A DNA stretch of 41,983 bases from Anaerolineae bacterium (GTDB lineage: Bacteria; Chloroflexota; Anaerolineae; JAAYZQ01), in NCBI GenBank assembly GCA_016929795.1, contig JAFGIA010000239.1, forward strand, positions 1 through 41,983, read 5' to 3'. The translations under genes and the position numbers were made by a program. This document shows positions 25,299 through 32,521 of this stretch, in pieces. Position 1 is the first letter of the stretch; every line of letters starts with the position of its first letter. The notes beneath the pieces were generated by a model, which worked only from the letters and a program-made list of their open reading frames with translations, was not told the origin of the DNA and did no database searches.

Positions 25299-25397
25299 AT
25301 GAATATATGGCACGTAACCCTGGCGCTTCTTCTTGCCCAGCTCCTCCTTATGAGGAGCCATCGCCGCTTGGGAGAGGCAAGAGTAAGAGCCATGTAG
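25299..25397 (+). CDS. Leucine-rich leader peptide of leuS
   Basis: A 32-codon frame (ATG 25299, TAG 25395-25397) between the promoter and a terminator-like hairpin. The peptide starts MNIWHVTLALLLAQLLLM: seven leucines at 8, 10-12 and 15-17, plus Leu24. An AGGAA sits about 8 bases before the ATG. Its length, position and runs of the cognate amino acid of the downstream synthetase are those of attenuation leader peptides (as in trpL, leuL, pheM). Slow decoding of the Leu codons when charged tRNA-Leu is scarce would change folding of the RNA and allow leuS to be transcribed. It is too short to be found by ordinary gene callers. Confidence 0.8.
   Translation: MNIWHVTLALLLAQLLLMRSHRRLGEARVRAM
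25336..25378 (+). promoter_or_regulatory. Leader hairpin and candidate antiterminator strand
   Basis: GCTCCTC (25340-25346), which covers Leu codons 15-16, pairs with GAGGAGC (25352-25358). CCCA (25336-25339) can extend the pair with TGGG (25369-25372). TGGGAG (25369-25374) is also complementary to CTCCCA within the terminator stem and loop (25424-25429). A ribosome stalled on the Leu codons would free TGGGAG to compete with the terminator. This folding is worked out by eye. Confidence 0.5.
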
Positions 25398-25419
25398 TCA
25401 TTCAGATCACGAGATCGAC

Positions 25420-25449
25420 AGGCCTCCCAGGCGGGAGGCCTTTTTCTTT
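25420..25449 (+). terminator. Rho-independent attenuator before leuS
   Basis: AGGCCTCCC (25420-25428), loop AGGC, GGGAGGCCT (25433-25441), then TTTTTCTTT. Perfect nine-base stem with a T-tract, lying 66 bases before the leuS start and 22 bases after the leader peptide stop. Confidence 0.8.
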
Positions 25450-25515
25450 GTCCTGGCGACGGCACAGCCCGGTCCCCAGCCGAGATACAATACTTTCTGA
25501 AAGGAGGTTGGCAGC

Positions 25516-27975
25516 ATGGACACAAGTAGAAAAAGAGGATACGAGCCGCAGGCCATCGAAGCCAAGTGGCAGCAATTCTGGGCGGACACGCAGATCTACC
25601 GCACGCCGGCTGACAATGACCGCCCGACATTCTACTGTCTCGACTTTTTCCCCTACCCGTCGGGCGCCGGCCTGAGCGTGGGCCACTGTCGCAATTACGT
25701 GCCCACCGACGTGATCAGCCGCTACCACCGCATGCGGGGGGCCGCGGTGCTCCATCCCATGGGCTGGGACGCCTTTGGGCTGCCGGCCGAGAACGAAGCG
25801 ATCGACAAGGGCGTCCACCCGGCAGACAGCACGCGGCGCTATGCCGCGAACTATAAGCGACAGATGAACCTAGTCGGGGCCTCGTACGACTGGGCGCGGG
25901 AGATCAATTCGAGCCACCCGGACTATTACCGGTGGACGCAATGGATCTTTTTGCTGCTTTACGAGCGCGGACTGGCCTACCAGGCGCTGGCCCCCGTGAA
26001 CTGGTGCGCGTCGTGCCAGACGACCCTGGCGAACGAGGAGGTAGAGGCGGGTACCTGCTGGCGCTGCCACCAGCCCGTGGTGCGCCGCGACCTGAAGCAG
26101 TGGTTCTTGCGCATCACAGAGTACGCGGAAGAGCTGCTGTCGGCCATTGACGACCTGGACTGGCCGGAGCATATCCTGGCCATGCAGCGCCACTGGATCG
26201 GGCGCAGCGAGGGCGTCGAGTTCGAGATGAGGGTGGCAGACCACGAGGAGATGCGGTTCGCCGTGTTCACCACGCGCCCCGACACGGTGTACGGCATGAC
26301 GTTTGCCGTGCTGGCACCCGAGCACCCGCTGGTGGATCGGATCGTGGTGCCTGGACAACGCGGCGCCGTCCAGGCCTACGTCGACCGCGCCCGGCACCTG
26401 ACCGAGATCGAGCGCCTGAGTGCCGAGCGAACACGCGAGGGCGTGTTCACTGGCGCGCACGCAATCAACCCGGTGAACGCGCGCCACGTGCCCGTGTACG
26501 TCGCCGATTACGTGCTGATGGGCTATGGCACCGGTGCGATCATGGCGGTGCCTGCCCACGACCAACGCGACTATGAGTTTGCACAAAAATACAGCCTGCC
26601 CATCGTCGAGGTCATCCAGCCGCCTGAAGGCTCGTGGGGCGCGGGCGCGGCCTACGAAGGCGACGGCACGATGATCCACTCGGGACCATTCGACGGCCTG
26701 GCGTCAACCACCGCCTGGCAGGGGATCACGGACATGATGGCGGCCGGCGGTTACGGAAAGCGTGCTGTCCAGTACCGGATGCGCGACTGGCTGATCAGCC
26801 GCCAGCGTTACTGGGGCGCGCCGATCCCTATCGTGCACTGCGAGGCGTGTGGCACGGTGCCTGTGCCGCGCGTCAATCTGCCGGTGCTGCTGCCGCACAT
26901 GCCCGACTACCTGCCGCGAGGTGATGGGCGCTCGCCGCTGGAGAACCTGCCCGACTTTGTGCACACCCCGTGCCCGGCGTGCGGCAGGCCGGCGCGGCGC
27001 GAAACCGATACGATGGGCGGGTTCGCGTGCTCGAGTTGGTACTTTTTGCGGTTTGCCGACCCGGACTATGAGGAAGGCCCGTTCAACCCGGAGGCCGTGC
27101 GACGCTGGTTGCCCGTCGACCTGTACGTGGGCGGCGCTGAGCACGCCGTGATGCACCTGCTCTACGCCCGTTTCTGGACCAAGGTGCTGGCCGATGCCGG
27201 CATGATCGACTTTCGTGAGCCTTTTCCACGCCTGGCCAGCCAGGGGATCGTGCACGCCGCCGACGGCAAGCGCATGTCCAAGAGCCGCGGCAACGTCGTC
27301 ACGCCCGACGAAGTGGTGGCGCGCTACGGCGCCGACGTGCTGCGCGTCTACCTGCTCTTCATGGCCCCCTTTGACCGCAACGTCAACTGGGATGAGGAGG
27401 GGATCGTGGGTGTGGAACGCTTCCTGCAGCGCGTGTTCCGCCTGGGGCAGATGGATAGCTCGGCAGGTAGACAGGGTGACAGAGAGGCAGAAAACAGGTT
27501 GGTAAGAGGAACACACAAGGTAGTGCGAAAGGTGACGGAGGATGTCGAGGCATTCAAATTCAACACAGCCGTGGCGGCGATGATGGAATTCAGCAATATG
27601 CTGAATGCGCACGTGGAAGCCCATGGCGTGACCCCGGCATCAAAAGACGCAGTCGACACCGCCATCCGCTTGATGGCGCCCTTTGCGCCACACGCGGCGG
27701 AAGAGCTGTGGGCGCGGCGGGGCGGTACCTATTCGGTGCACCAACAGCCGTGGCCAACGTACGACGCAATGCTGACTGCCGACGAGACGCTCACCTTGAT
27801 CGTGCAGGTGAACGGCAAGGTGCGAGATCGGATCGAGGTTCCCGCAGGTATCGATGCAGCGGAGGCTCAGCGCCTGGCGCTGGCGTGCGAGCAGGTCACC
27901 CGCCACCTGAACGGGCACCCGCCTCAAAAGGTGATCTTTATCCCTGGCCGCCTGGTCAACGTCGTCGTCGGGTGA
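25516..27975 (+). CDS. leuS: Leucyl-tRNA synthetase
   Basis: 819 residues, normal for bacterial LeuRS. The class I HIGH-type motif appears in PYPSGAGLSVGHCRNY (about 47-62), the zinc-binding/connective region has WCASCQTTLANEEVE with WRCHQPV, and the editing domain includes TTRPDTVYGMTF and YGTGAIMAVPAHDQRD. RMSKSRGN at 586-593 is the KMSKS loop. The C-terminal anticodon-binding and tail parts end IVQVNGKVRDRIEVPAG and RLVNVVVG. The enzyme charges tRNA-Leu and edits mischarged tRNA. AAAGGAGG lies 7 bases before the ATG. Upstream are a leucine-rich leader peptide and an attenuator, and a strong terminator follows. Confidence 0.98.
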   Translation: MDTSRKRGYEPQAIEAKWQQFWADTQIYRTPADNDRPTFYCLDFFPYPSGAGLSVGHCRNYVPTDVISRYHRMRGAAVLHPMGWDAFGLPAENEAIDKGVHPADSTRRYAANYKRQMNLVGASYDWAREINSSHPDYYRWTQWIFLLLYERGLAYQALAPVNWCASCQTTLANEEVEAGTCWRCHQPVVRRDLKQWFLRITEYAEELLSAIDDLDWPEHILAMQRHWIGRSEGVEFEMRVADHEEMRFAVFTTRPDTVYGMTFAVLAPEHPLVDRIVVPGQRGAVQAYVDRARHLTEIERLSAERTREGVFTGAHAINPVNARHVPVYVADYVLMGYGTGAIMAVPAHDQRDYEFAQKYSLPIVEVIQPPEGSWGAGAAYEGDGTMIHSGPFDGLASTTAWQGITDMMAAGGYGKRAVQYRMRDWLISRQRYWGAPIPIVHCEACGTVPVPRVNLPVLLPHMPDYLPRGDGRSPLENLPDFVHTPCPACGRPARRETDTMGGFACSSWYFLRFADPDYEEGPFNPEAVRRWLPVDLYVGGAEHAVMHLLYARFWTKVLADAGMIDFREPFPRLASQGIVHAADGKRMSKSRGNVVTPDEVVARYGADVLRVYLLFMAPFDRNVNWDEEGIVGVERFLQRVFRLGQMDSSAGRQGDREAENRLVRGTHKVVRKVTEDVEAFKFNTAVAAMMEFSNMLNAHVEAHGVTPASKDAVDTAIRLMAPFAPHAAEELWARRGGTYSVHQQPWPTYDAMLTADETLTLIVQVNGKVRDRIEVPAGIDAAEAQRLALACEQVTRHLNGHPPQKVIFIPGRLVNVVVG

Positions 27976-27982
27976 TGCGAAA

Positions 27983-28016
27983 AAAATAGGGGGGCTCGAG
28001 CGAGCCCCCCTATTTT
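27983..28016 (+). terminator. Rho-independent terminator of leuS
   Basis: A 16-base perfect stem: AAAATAGGGGGGCTCG (27983-27998) and its reverse complement (28001-28016), loop AG. The A-rich left and T-rich right ends allow termination, and the stem is symmetric enough to work on both strands. Confidence 0.9.
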
Positions 28017-28090
28017 CCTCACAAGGAGGAGAAAGGAGTGCCTGTAGTATACCACACACCGTCCAGGATACGGTAAGCAAGATCACAATC

Positions 28091-28107
28091 TGGACCGAAC
28101 TGGTCCA
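28091..28107. repeat. Inverted repeat upstream of the nucleoside kinase promoter
   Basis: TGGACC (28091-28096), GAACT, GGTCCA (28102-28107). It lies 32 bases before the -35 and could be an operator. No regulator gene is adjacent. Confidence 0.35.
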
Positions 28108-28139
28108 AATAATCTGGGCAGGTTCGATTTCTGATCGAT

Positions 28140-28168
28140 TTGCCCGGCGCCACGGTTTCAGGTATAAT
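28140..28168 (+). promoter_or_regulatory. Promoter of the deoxynucleoside kinase gene
   Basis: TTGCCC (28140-28145), a 17-base spacer and a perfect TATAAT (28163-28168). The start of transcription near 28175 favours the TTG start at 28211 over the ATG at 28184. Confidence 0.7.
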
Positions 28169-28210
28169 TCCCGCCGAGGGGGAATGCGTGCCTCAGAGGA
28201 GGGAAGGAAC

Positions 28211-29239
28211 TTGATCGATCGATCGAACGACCGACCACCATACATTGTCGTCGAGGGGGCTATCGGCGTCGGCAAGACAACATTGGTGCGTATGCTGAGC
28301 GACCATCTGGACACAGAAATGCTGCTCGAAGTGTTCGAAGAGAACCCCTTCCTTAGCAAATTCTACGAGTCGCGCACGCGCTATGCGTTCCAGACCCAGA
28401 TCTTTTTCTTGCTCAGCCGCTACAGGCAGCAACAACAAGTGACCGAGCGGCTCACCCGGCGGCCTCTCGTCGCCGACTATATGTTCGCCAAGGATCGGCT
28501 CTTTGCCCAGCTCAACCTGGCTGGCGACGAGTGGGACGTATACGAGCAGCTCCATGGGGCGCTCGCCGAGCAGATCGCACGCCCCGACTTGATTGTCTAC
28601 CTGCAGGCCGATACCGACGTGCTCATGGGCCGCATCGCCCAGCGCGACCGGCCCTATGAGCGGGCCATGGAGCGCGGCTACATCGAATCGCTGCGCCTCG
28701 CCTACAAAGAGTTCTTTGCCGGATACCGAGACACACCCGTAATCGGCGTCGACACCAACCATCTCAACTTTGTCACCCAGCCCGCCGACTTTCAGTACAT
28801 CGTCAGCAGGATGCGCACCGCCCTGGAGGAAGGGGCATATCAGCAAGTCTTGCCACACCTAGACGGGGCCAGGATGGAAGGCAGGAGCCACAGCAACACC
28901 ACCCTGGCCGATTTTCAGCGCTTTCACGTCGAGCTTGACCGGAGCAAGGGCTTTATCACCGACCTCTACTTTAACTACCTGTGCCTGAGTGAAGAGGTAG
29001 GTGAGTTGGCCAGTGAGCTGGCCGAGTTGTGGCGAACAGAATTGCGTGAAGCCGCCCGTGGGCAAGAGAGAGCAGTGGCACGATCGGAGGCACTCGCGAC
29101 GCGACAACCCCGGCTGGAAGAGGAGCTGGCCGACTGCATGGCCTATTTGCTCAAGATTGCCAACTATGCGGGCATCAATCTGGAAGCTGCCTATTGCGCC
29201 AAGATGAAGCTCAACCAGGATCGTTCGTGGGCACGCTGA
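28211..29239 (+). CDS. Deoxynucleoside kinase fused to a MazG-like domain
   Basis: 342 residues from the TTG at 28211, chosen because GGAGGG lies 7 bases upstream; an in-frame ATG at 28184 has almost no leader. Residues 10-215 are a dNK/thymidylate-kinase-like domain: P-loop GAIGVGKT (16-23), EVFEENPFL, and the RAMERGYIESLRLAY lid region after QRDRPYER. The C-terminal part (about 240-340) has LSEEVGELASEL and EEELADCMAYLLKIANYAG, the EExxE and ExxD metal sites of MazG-like NTP pyrophosphohydrolases. One chain would thus phosphorylate deoxynucleosides and hydrolyse (d)NTPs. Each part is a firm family match; the coupling of activities is inference. Confidence 0.85.
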   Translation: MIDRSNDRPPYIVVEGAIGVGKTTLVRMLSDHLDTEMLLEVFEENPFLSKFYESRTRYAFQTQIFFLLSRYRQQQQVTERLTRRPLVADYMFAKDRLFAQLNLAGDEWDVYEQLHGALAEQIARPDLIVYLQADTDVLMGRIAQRDRPYERAMERGYIESLRLAYKEFFAGYRDTPVIGVDTNHLNFVTQPADFQYIVSRMRTALEEGAYQQVLPHLDGARMEGRSHSNTTLADFQRFHVELDRSKGFITDLYFNYLCLSEEVGELASELAELWRTELREAARGQERAVARSEALATRQPRLEEELADCMAYLLKIANYAGINLEAAYCAKMKLNQDRSWAR

Positions 29240-29250
29240 AGGCCCAGTCA

Positions 29251-29604
29251 GTTTCCACATCTGGGCGTGCCCTTAACTCTAAAGATCATTATGTGTAAAG
29301 GGTAATAGAGTATCTATTCGTAGTCGTAGTAGGGGCTGGGGATATGTGGACTTTTAATCTACCGTGTGCCCGCTTGCCCTTCCTTTGTGGTTGCCGCCCT
29401 TTCAAGCACAAGGGATGCGGTTCACGGTCACGGGTTGCCTGTGGACAGGGCCGAGGAACGTGTGTGGACAGGCGCTCCCATCTAGGGCTGGGCCTTGCCC
29501 ATGCCTCTGCCCGTGGGGAAAAGGTGCATCTGGCAGGGGGAAAAAGGACGCACTTTTCCACGATCCTGGCTGGTTTTCCACAGCCTTTCCCCCAGTTATC
29601 CACA
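29251..29604. other. Cluster of DnaA-box-like sites with AT-rich stretch; candidate replication origin
   Basis: The 390 bases between the nucleoside kinase and the next gene contain one perfect DnaA box, TTATCCACA (29596-29604), one 8/9 match, TTTTCCACA (29574-29582), and weaker ones: TTTTCCACG (29554-29562), TGTGGACAG (29450-29458 and 29463-29471, opposite orientation), TGTGGACTT (29345-29353), TGTGTAAAG (29292-29300) and GTTTCCACA (29251-29259). Bases 29272-29325 are AT-rich for this genome and could unwind. Such spacing and repetition is expected of an origin or a DnaA-controlled region. dnaA and dnaN are not in the window, and no long gene is supported here. Confidence 0.5.
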
Positions 29605-29629
29605 GGTTGCCGCGCAGCGGAGCATCTCG

Positions 29630-29872
29630 ATGAAGAAAAAAGGCGCACGCTCCTTTGAGCCTGGCCGCCACCGGCGGGGCACCGAGGCCCGTCTCGTCGC
29701 CGGCGGCTATCTCATCCTGATCGTGATCGGCGGCGCACTCGTCTGGCTGCTGTACGGCCGGGCGGCGGCGCTGACTGCCGTGATATGCCTCCTGGCGATG
29801 GCCAGCATCGTCGTGTTGTTGTGGCTGATCCTCAGCCTGCTGGAGCGATGGGTGGGCGAGGATGAGCTCTGA
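29630..29872 (+). CDS. Small two-helix membrane protein
   Basis: 80 residues, unrecognised. A basic N-terminus (KKKGARSFEPGRHRRGTEAR) is followed by two hydrophobic helices (about 23-43 and 46-68) and an acidic tail (LERWVGEDEL), so both ends are likely in the cytoplasm. The start ATG at 29630 has CGGAG 8 bases upstream. The frame is open further back to 29495, but that part covers the DnaA-box cluster and is unlikely to be coding. It stands alone between the candidate origin and the convergent sortase gene. No function is proposed. Confidence 0.6.
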   Translation: MKKKGARSFEPGRHRRGTEARLVAGGYLILIVIGGALVWLLYGRAAALTAVICLLAMASIVVLLWLILSLLERWVGEDEL

Positions 29873-29903
29873 AGCGTGATGTGGGCTGGCGTGAGGGGAG
29901 CCA

Positions 29904-30812
29904 TTAGCGAAGGGTGCCCCTATCCCCTGTGTCGACGTCCAGTCCGAGTGCCCAGAAATATTCTGCCGGGCGGGCGACGACGATCACGCGGTGCGAGTTG
30001 CCAGGCCACTCGTAGGGCCAGCAAGTGACGAGGGTCAGGCGGTGGTCGCCTGTCGGCAGGATCCACTGCGCATTCTTTTTCCGGGCGGCGAGTGGCACGC
30101 CGGTCTCTTTCAGAATGTATTTTTCTGTGACCCAGTAGTCGTACGGCTGGCCATCGGCATACACCGTCACTCGATCTCCTGGCTCCAGATCCACCACGTA
30201 GCGGAATACCTTGCCGTCGACGTTGTGATGCCCCGACAGGACCACGTTTTCCCCGTGGCCTGGCAGGGCCGAGTTGACATGCCAGCCCGCAGCGTCTTTG
30301 GGGACGATCCACTCGGAAAGAAAGGTCCCCTCCCGGTCTACCATCTGCCACGTCATGGTCGTTACCTTGGCGTCGAGGCCGATGGGCTCGGCCACGATGC
30401 GCGTCGGTGGGTTGGCCGCCGGTGGTACGGTAGGCCGTGGCGTCAGAGTGGGCGTGGAGGTTGATGTTGGGCTCGGCGTCGCAGTCGGCAGCGCCCGGGT
30501 CGGCAGCGCCAGAGTCGGCGGTGCCTGGGTGGGGGGGGGGCCACCTGTGGAGTCAATGGGAGCTTGGGGTGGGGTGCGCGTGGGGGTAGGGAAGGCGGTC
30601 GGCGTGTGGGTGGGGGGCGGCGTGTCGGTGGGCGTCGCACTGGCGCGCTCTACGAGCGCCGTCACGGCGAGGACCACGGCGCCCGCATCGGTGAATTCTG
30701 GCTCTGGTGGCCGGTTCACCCACTGGCGCACGCCCCAACCGATCCCGGTCAAGATCATCAACACGCCGAGGATCAACAACGCCCTCGAGAGGGCAGGAAC
30801 ATGTTTTCTCAT
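29904..30812 (-). CDS. Sortase-family transpeptidase
   Basis: 302 residues. One N-terminal helix (about 7-31) anchors it. A long Thr/Pro-rich stalk (58-135) carries the domain away from the membrane. The sortase domain (about 138-290) has ENVVLSGHHNVDG (catalytic His195 or 196), TLVTCWPYEW (Cys264) and NSHRVIVVA (Arg275), so the full catalytic triad is present; the TLVTC form is like class D/E/F sortases. It would join surface proteins to a cell-wall or other amine. No LPxTG-type substrate gene is next to it. The promoter at 30820-30848 places the likely transcription start on the ATG itself, so the mRNA is probably leaderless. Confidence 0.88.
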   Translation of the reverse strand: MRKHVPALSRALLILGVLMILTGIGWGVRQWVNRPPEPEFTDAGAVVLAVTALVERASATPTDTPPPTHTPTAFPTPTRTPPQAPIDSTGGPPPTQAPPTLALPTRALPTATPSPTSTSTPTLTPRPTVPPAANPPTRIVAEPIGLDAKVTTMTWQMVDREGTFLSEWIVPKDAAGWHVNSALPGHGENVVLSGHHNVDGKVFRYVVDLEPGDRVTVYADGQPYDYWVTEKYILKETGVPLAARKKNAQWILPTGDHRLTLVTCWPYEWPGNSHRVIVVARPAEYFWALGLDVDTGDRGTLR

Positions 30813-30819
30813 ACCCACG

Positions 30820-30848
30820 AGTTTATCCAAACGACAACCACTTGTCAA
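30820..30848 (-). promoter_or_regulatory. Promoter of the sortase gene (leaderless)
   Basis: Minus strand: TTGACA (30848-30843), a 17-base spacer, TAAACT (30825-30820). Only seven bases lie between the -10 and the ATG at 30812, so transcription should start at the start codon. Confidence 0.65.
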
Positions 30849-30875
30849 ACCGCGCGCTGCTTTCTGCGCATGGCC

Positions 30876-30904
30876 TTGCCATCGGTTCCCCTTTATGATA
30901 TAAT
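30876..30904 (+). promoter_or_regulatory. Promoter of the metallo-hydrolase gene
   Basis: TTGCCA (30876-30881), a 17-base spacer and TATAAT (30899-30904). The RNA would begin near 30911, inside the left outer arm of the nested palindrome. Confidence 0.75.
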
Positions 30905-30906
30905 CA

Positions 30907-30986
30907 GTATCATCTCAATAACTTGGGGGATGCAGGGCGGATTGGCAATCCGCCCTGCATCCCGCCCTGACTTTTTGAGATGATAC
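30907..30986. repeat. Nested palindrome in the 5' leader (MITE-like or regulatory hairpin)
   Basis: The inner pair is perfect over 18 bases with a one-base centre (30927-30944 and 30946-30963). The outer pair is perfect over 12 bases, GTATCATCTCAA (30907-30918) and TTGAGATGATAC (30975-30986). Such nested arms fit a small non-autonomous transposable element. The inner hairpin plus TTTTT near 30972-30976 could also act on transcription. Confidence 0.65.
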
Positions 30987-31031
30987 CACAATCAATAGGT
31001 CAGATAACTATTTTCACGAGGAGGTATACCT

Positions 31032-31718
31032 ATGTCTGTTGTTGAGCTTACCTATCACGGCCATTCGAGTTTTAGCATCGCGGTGGACGGCACCACCCTG
31101 CTCATCGATCCCTTCCTGAGTGGGAATCCTGGAGCGGATGTGGGGCCGGAAGATGTAGCGCCTGATTACGTCCTTATCTCTCACGGTCATGGCGACCACC
31201 TGGGCGACGCTGTGGATATCGCGAAACGCACCGGGGCAACCACCATCTCGAACAACGAGATCAAGCTTTGGCTGGAGGCGCAAGGGATCGAGCACGCGCA
31301 CCCGCTGCACATCGGCGGCGGCTACAATTTCCCCTTTGGGCGGGTCAAGCTGACGATTGCCCATCATGGCTCGGCGCTGCCCGACGGCAGTTGCGGCGGC
31401 GCGCCGGCCGGGTTTCTCCTCTACCTGGCGGGAAAAAAGATCTACCACGCGGCCGACACCGGCCTCTTTTACGACATGAAGCTGATCGGCGAGGAAGGGA
31501 TCGACGTGGCGATTCTGCCCATCGGCGACAACTTTACCATGGGGCCCGACGACGCGCTGCGGGCGGTCAAGCTGATCGAGCCACAGGTGGTGCTACCGAT
31601 CCACTATGACACGTTCGACATCATTCACCAGGACCCGAAAGAGTTTTGCCGGCGCGTCGAGTCCGAGACCGCGACCCGGTGCGTGATCCTGAAGCCAGGG
31701 GATACATACAGCTTGTAG
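31032..31718 (+). CDS. Metallo-beta-lactamase-fold hydrolase, UPF0173 family
   Basis: 228 residues, the usual length for UPF0173. Metal ligands appear in ISHGHGDHLGD (His51, His53, Asp55, His56), with later ligands in the HHGS, AADTGLF and LPIHYDTF segments. Other family marks are YHGHSSFSI at the N-terminus and ILPIGDNFTMGPDDA. It is a cytoplasmic protein without a signal peptide. The substrate of this family is not established. A good GAGGAGG lies before the ATG. It has its own promoter with an 80-base palindrome in the leader, and a terminator follows. Confidence 0.92.
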   Translation: MSVVELTYHGHSSFSIAVDGTTLLIDPFLSGNPGADVGPEDVAPDYVLISHGHGDHLGDAVDIAKRTGATTISNNEIKLWLEAQGIEHAHPLHIGGGYNFPFGRVKLTIAHHGSALPDGSCGGAPAGFLLYLAGKKIYHAADTGLFYDMKLIGEEGIDVAILPIGDNFTMGPDDALRAVKLIEPQVVLPIHYDTFDIIHQDPKEFCRRVESETATRCVILKPGDTYSL

Positions 31719-31732
31719 TGAGCGGCCAGACA

Positions 31733-31775
31733 GAGGCCCTCTCCCGAGGTGAGAGAGGGCCTCGTTTGCTTTGTT
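31733..31775 (+). terminator. Terminator of the metallo-hydrolase gene
   Basis: GAGGCCCTCTC (31733-31743), a loop of nine bases, GAGAGGGCCTC (31753-31763), followed by a T-rich run GTTTGCTTTGTT. It may also serve the convergent Yip1-family gene. Confidence 0.75.
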
Positions 31776-31791
31776 CCTACCGTGCTTGGGA

Positions 31792-32325
31792 TTAGCCCAA
31801 CGAGCCGAGTGCTGCCGCCCCGCCGCCGATGACGAGGCCGACGCCGAAGGTGATGGCGAAAGCGATGACCCAGGCGATCAGGACGGTCAACACGGCCTTG
31901 CCCGTATCGAACTCCATCGATTCGCGCACGGCAATGATGCCGGCGATGAGCGCCAGAATGGCTCCGATGAGTGAGGCCAGCCACCCCAGGCAGGGGATAA
32001 AGCCCAAGACGCCCAGCAATTGCGGGGCCGACGCGTAGCCGAGCACGCGCATCATCTCGGGGATGCTGCTGCGGCCGCCAAACAGCTTGGCGCCGATAAA
32101 GTAGGTGAGAACTGCCCACCCGATCCAGCCGACGATGACCGACATCAGCCAGCTCACGATCAGGCTGACGAAAAAGCTTTCGGCAGCAAAGGCTGAGCCG
32201 AGGGCCGATAACAGCGTCACGACGATCACAATGATCGCCGCTTCACCCATGGCATTCTCGTCTTCGGCAATCTCCCTGTAGACGTTTGGGTCTAGACGGA
32301 TGGCACGCAAAATTCGATCGATCAC
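31792..32325 (-). CDS. Yip1-family membrane protein
   Basis: 177 residues starting at GTG 32325, with AAGGAAAGAG upstream. A short N-terminal cytoplasmic part (MIDRILRAIRLDPNVYREIAED) matches the start seen in many bacterial YIP1 proteins. Five hydrophobic helices follow, with WAVLTYFIGAKLFGG and MMRVLGYASAPQLLGVLGFIP between them, the conserved YIP1 region. In bacteria the role is unknown. It may be transcribed with murA upstream, although 196 bases with no clear signal lie between them. Confidence 0.83.
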   Translation of the reverse strand: MIDRILRAIRLDPNVYREIAEDENAMGEAAIIVIVVTLLSALGSAFAAESFFVSLIVSWLMSVIVGWIGWAVLTYFIGAKLFGGRSSIPEMMRVLGYASAPQLLGVLGFIPCLGWLASLIGAILALIAGIIAVRESMEFDTGKAVLTVLIAWVIAFAITFGVGLVIGGGAAALGSLG

Positions 32326-32521
32326 TTTTCTCTTTCCTTTCTTGTCTGTGTGAACCGAGTGTCTCTGACTCCCATGCGCACATTCAGGCCAAAGCTTTCT
32401 CTACCCGGTCACCTCCTTCCACACGCTCCACTGCTTTTGCCGTTCCGATCTCTTTACGAATAGAACACCGTTTTGTTGCGCTGGTTCCGCAAGAGATGGG
32501 GCTCTACTCTTCTCGGCCACG

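Noticed and set aside
25266..25515. T-box riboswitch upstream of leuS
   Set aside because: No T-box bulge sequence or long specifier stem was seen. The coding leucine run explains the region better.
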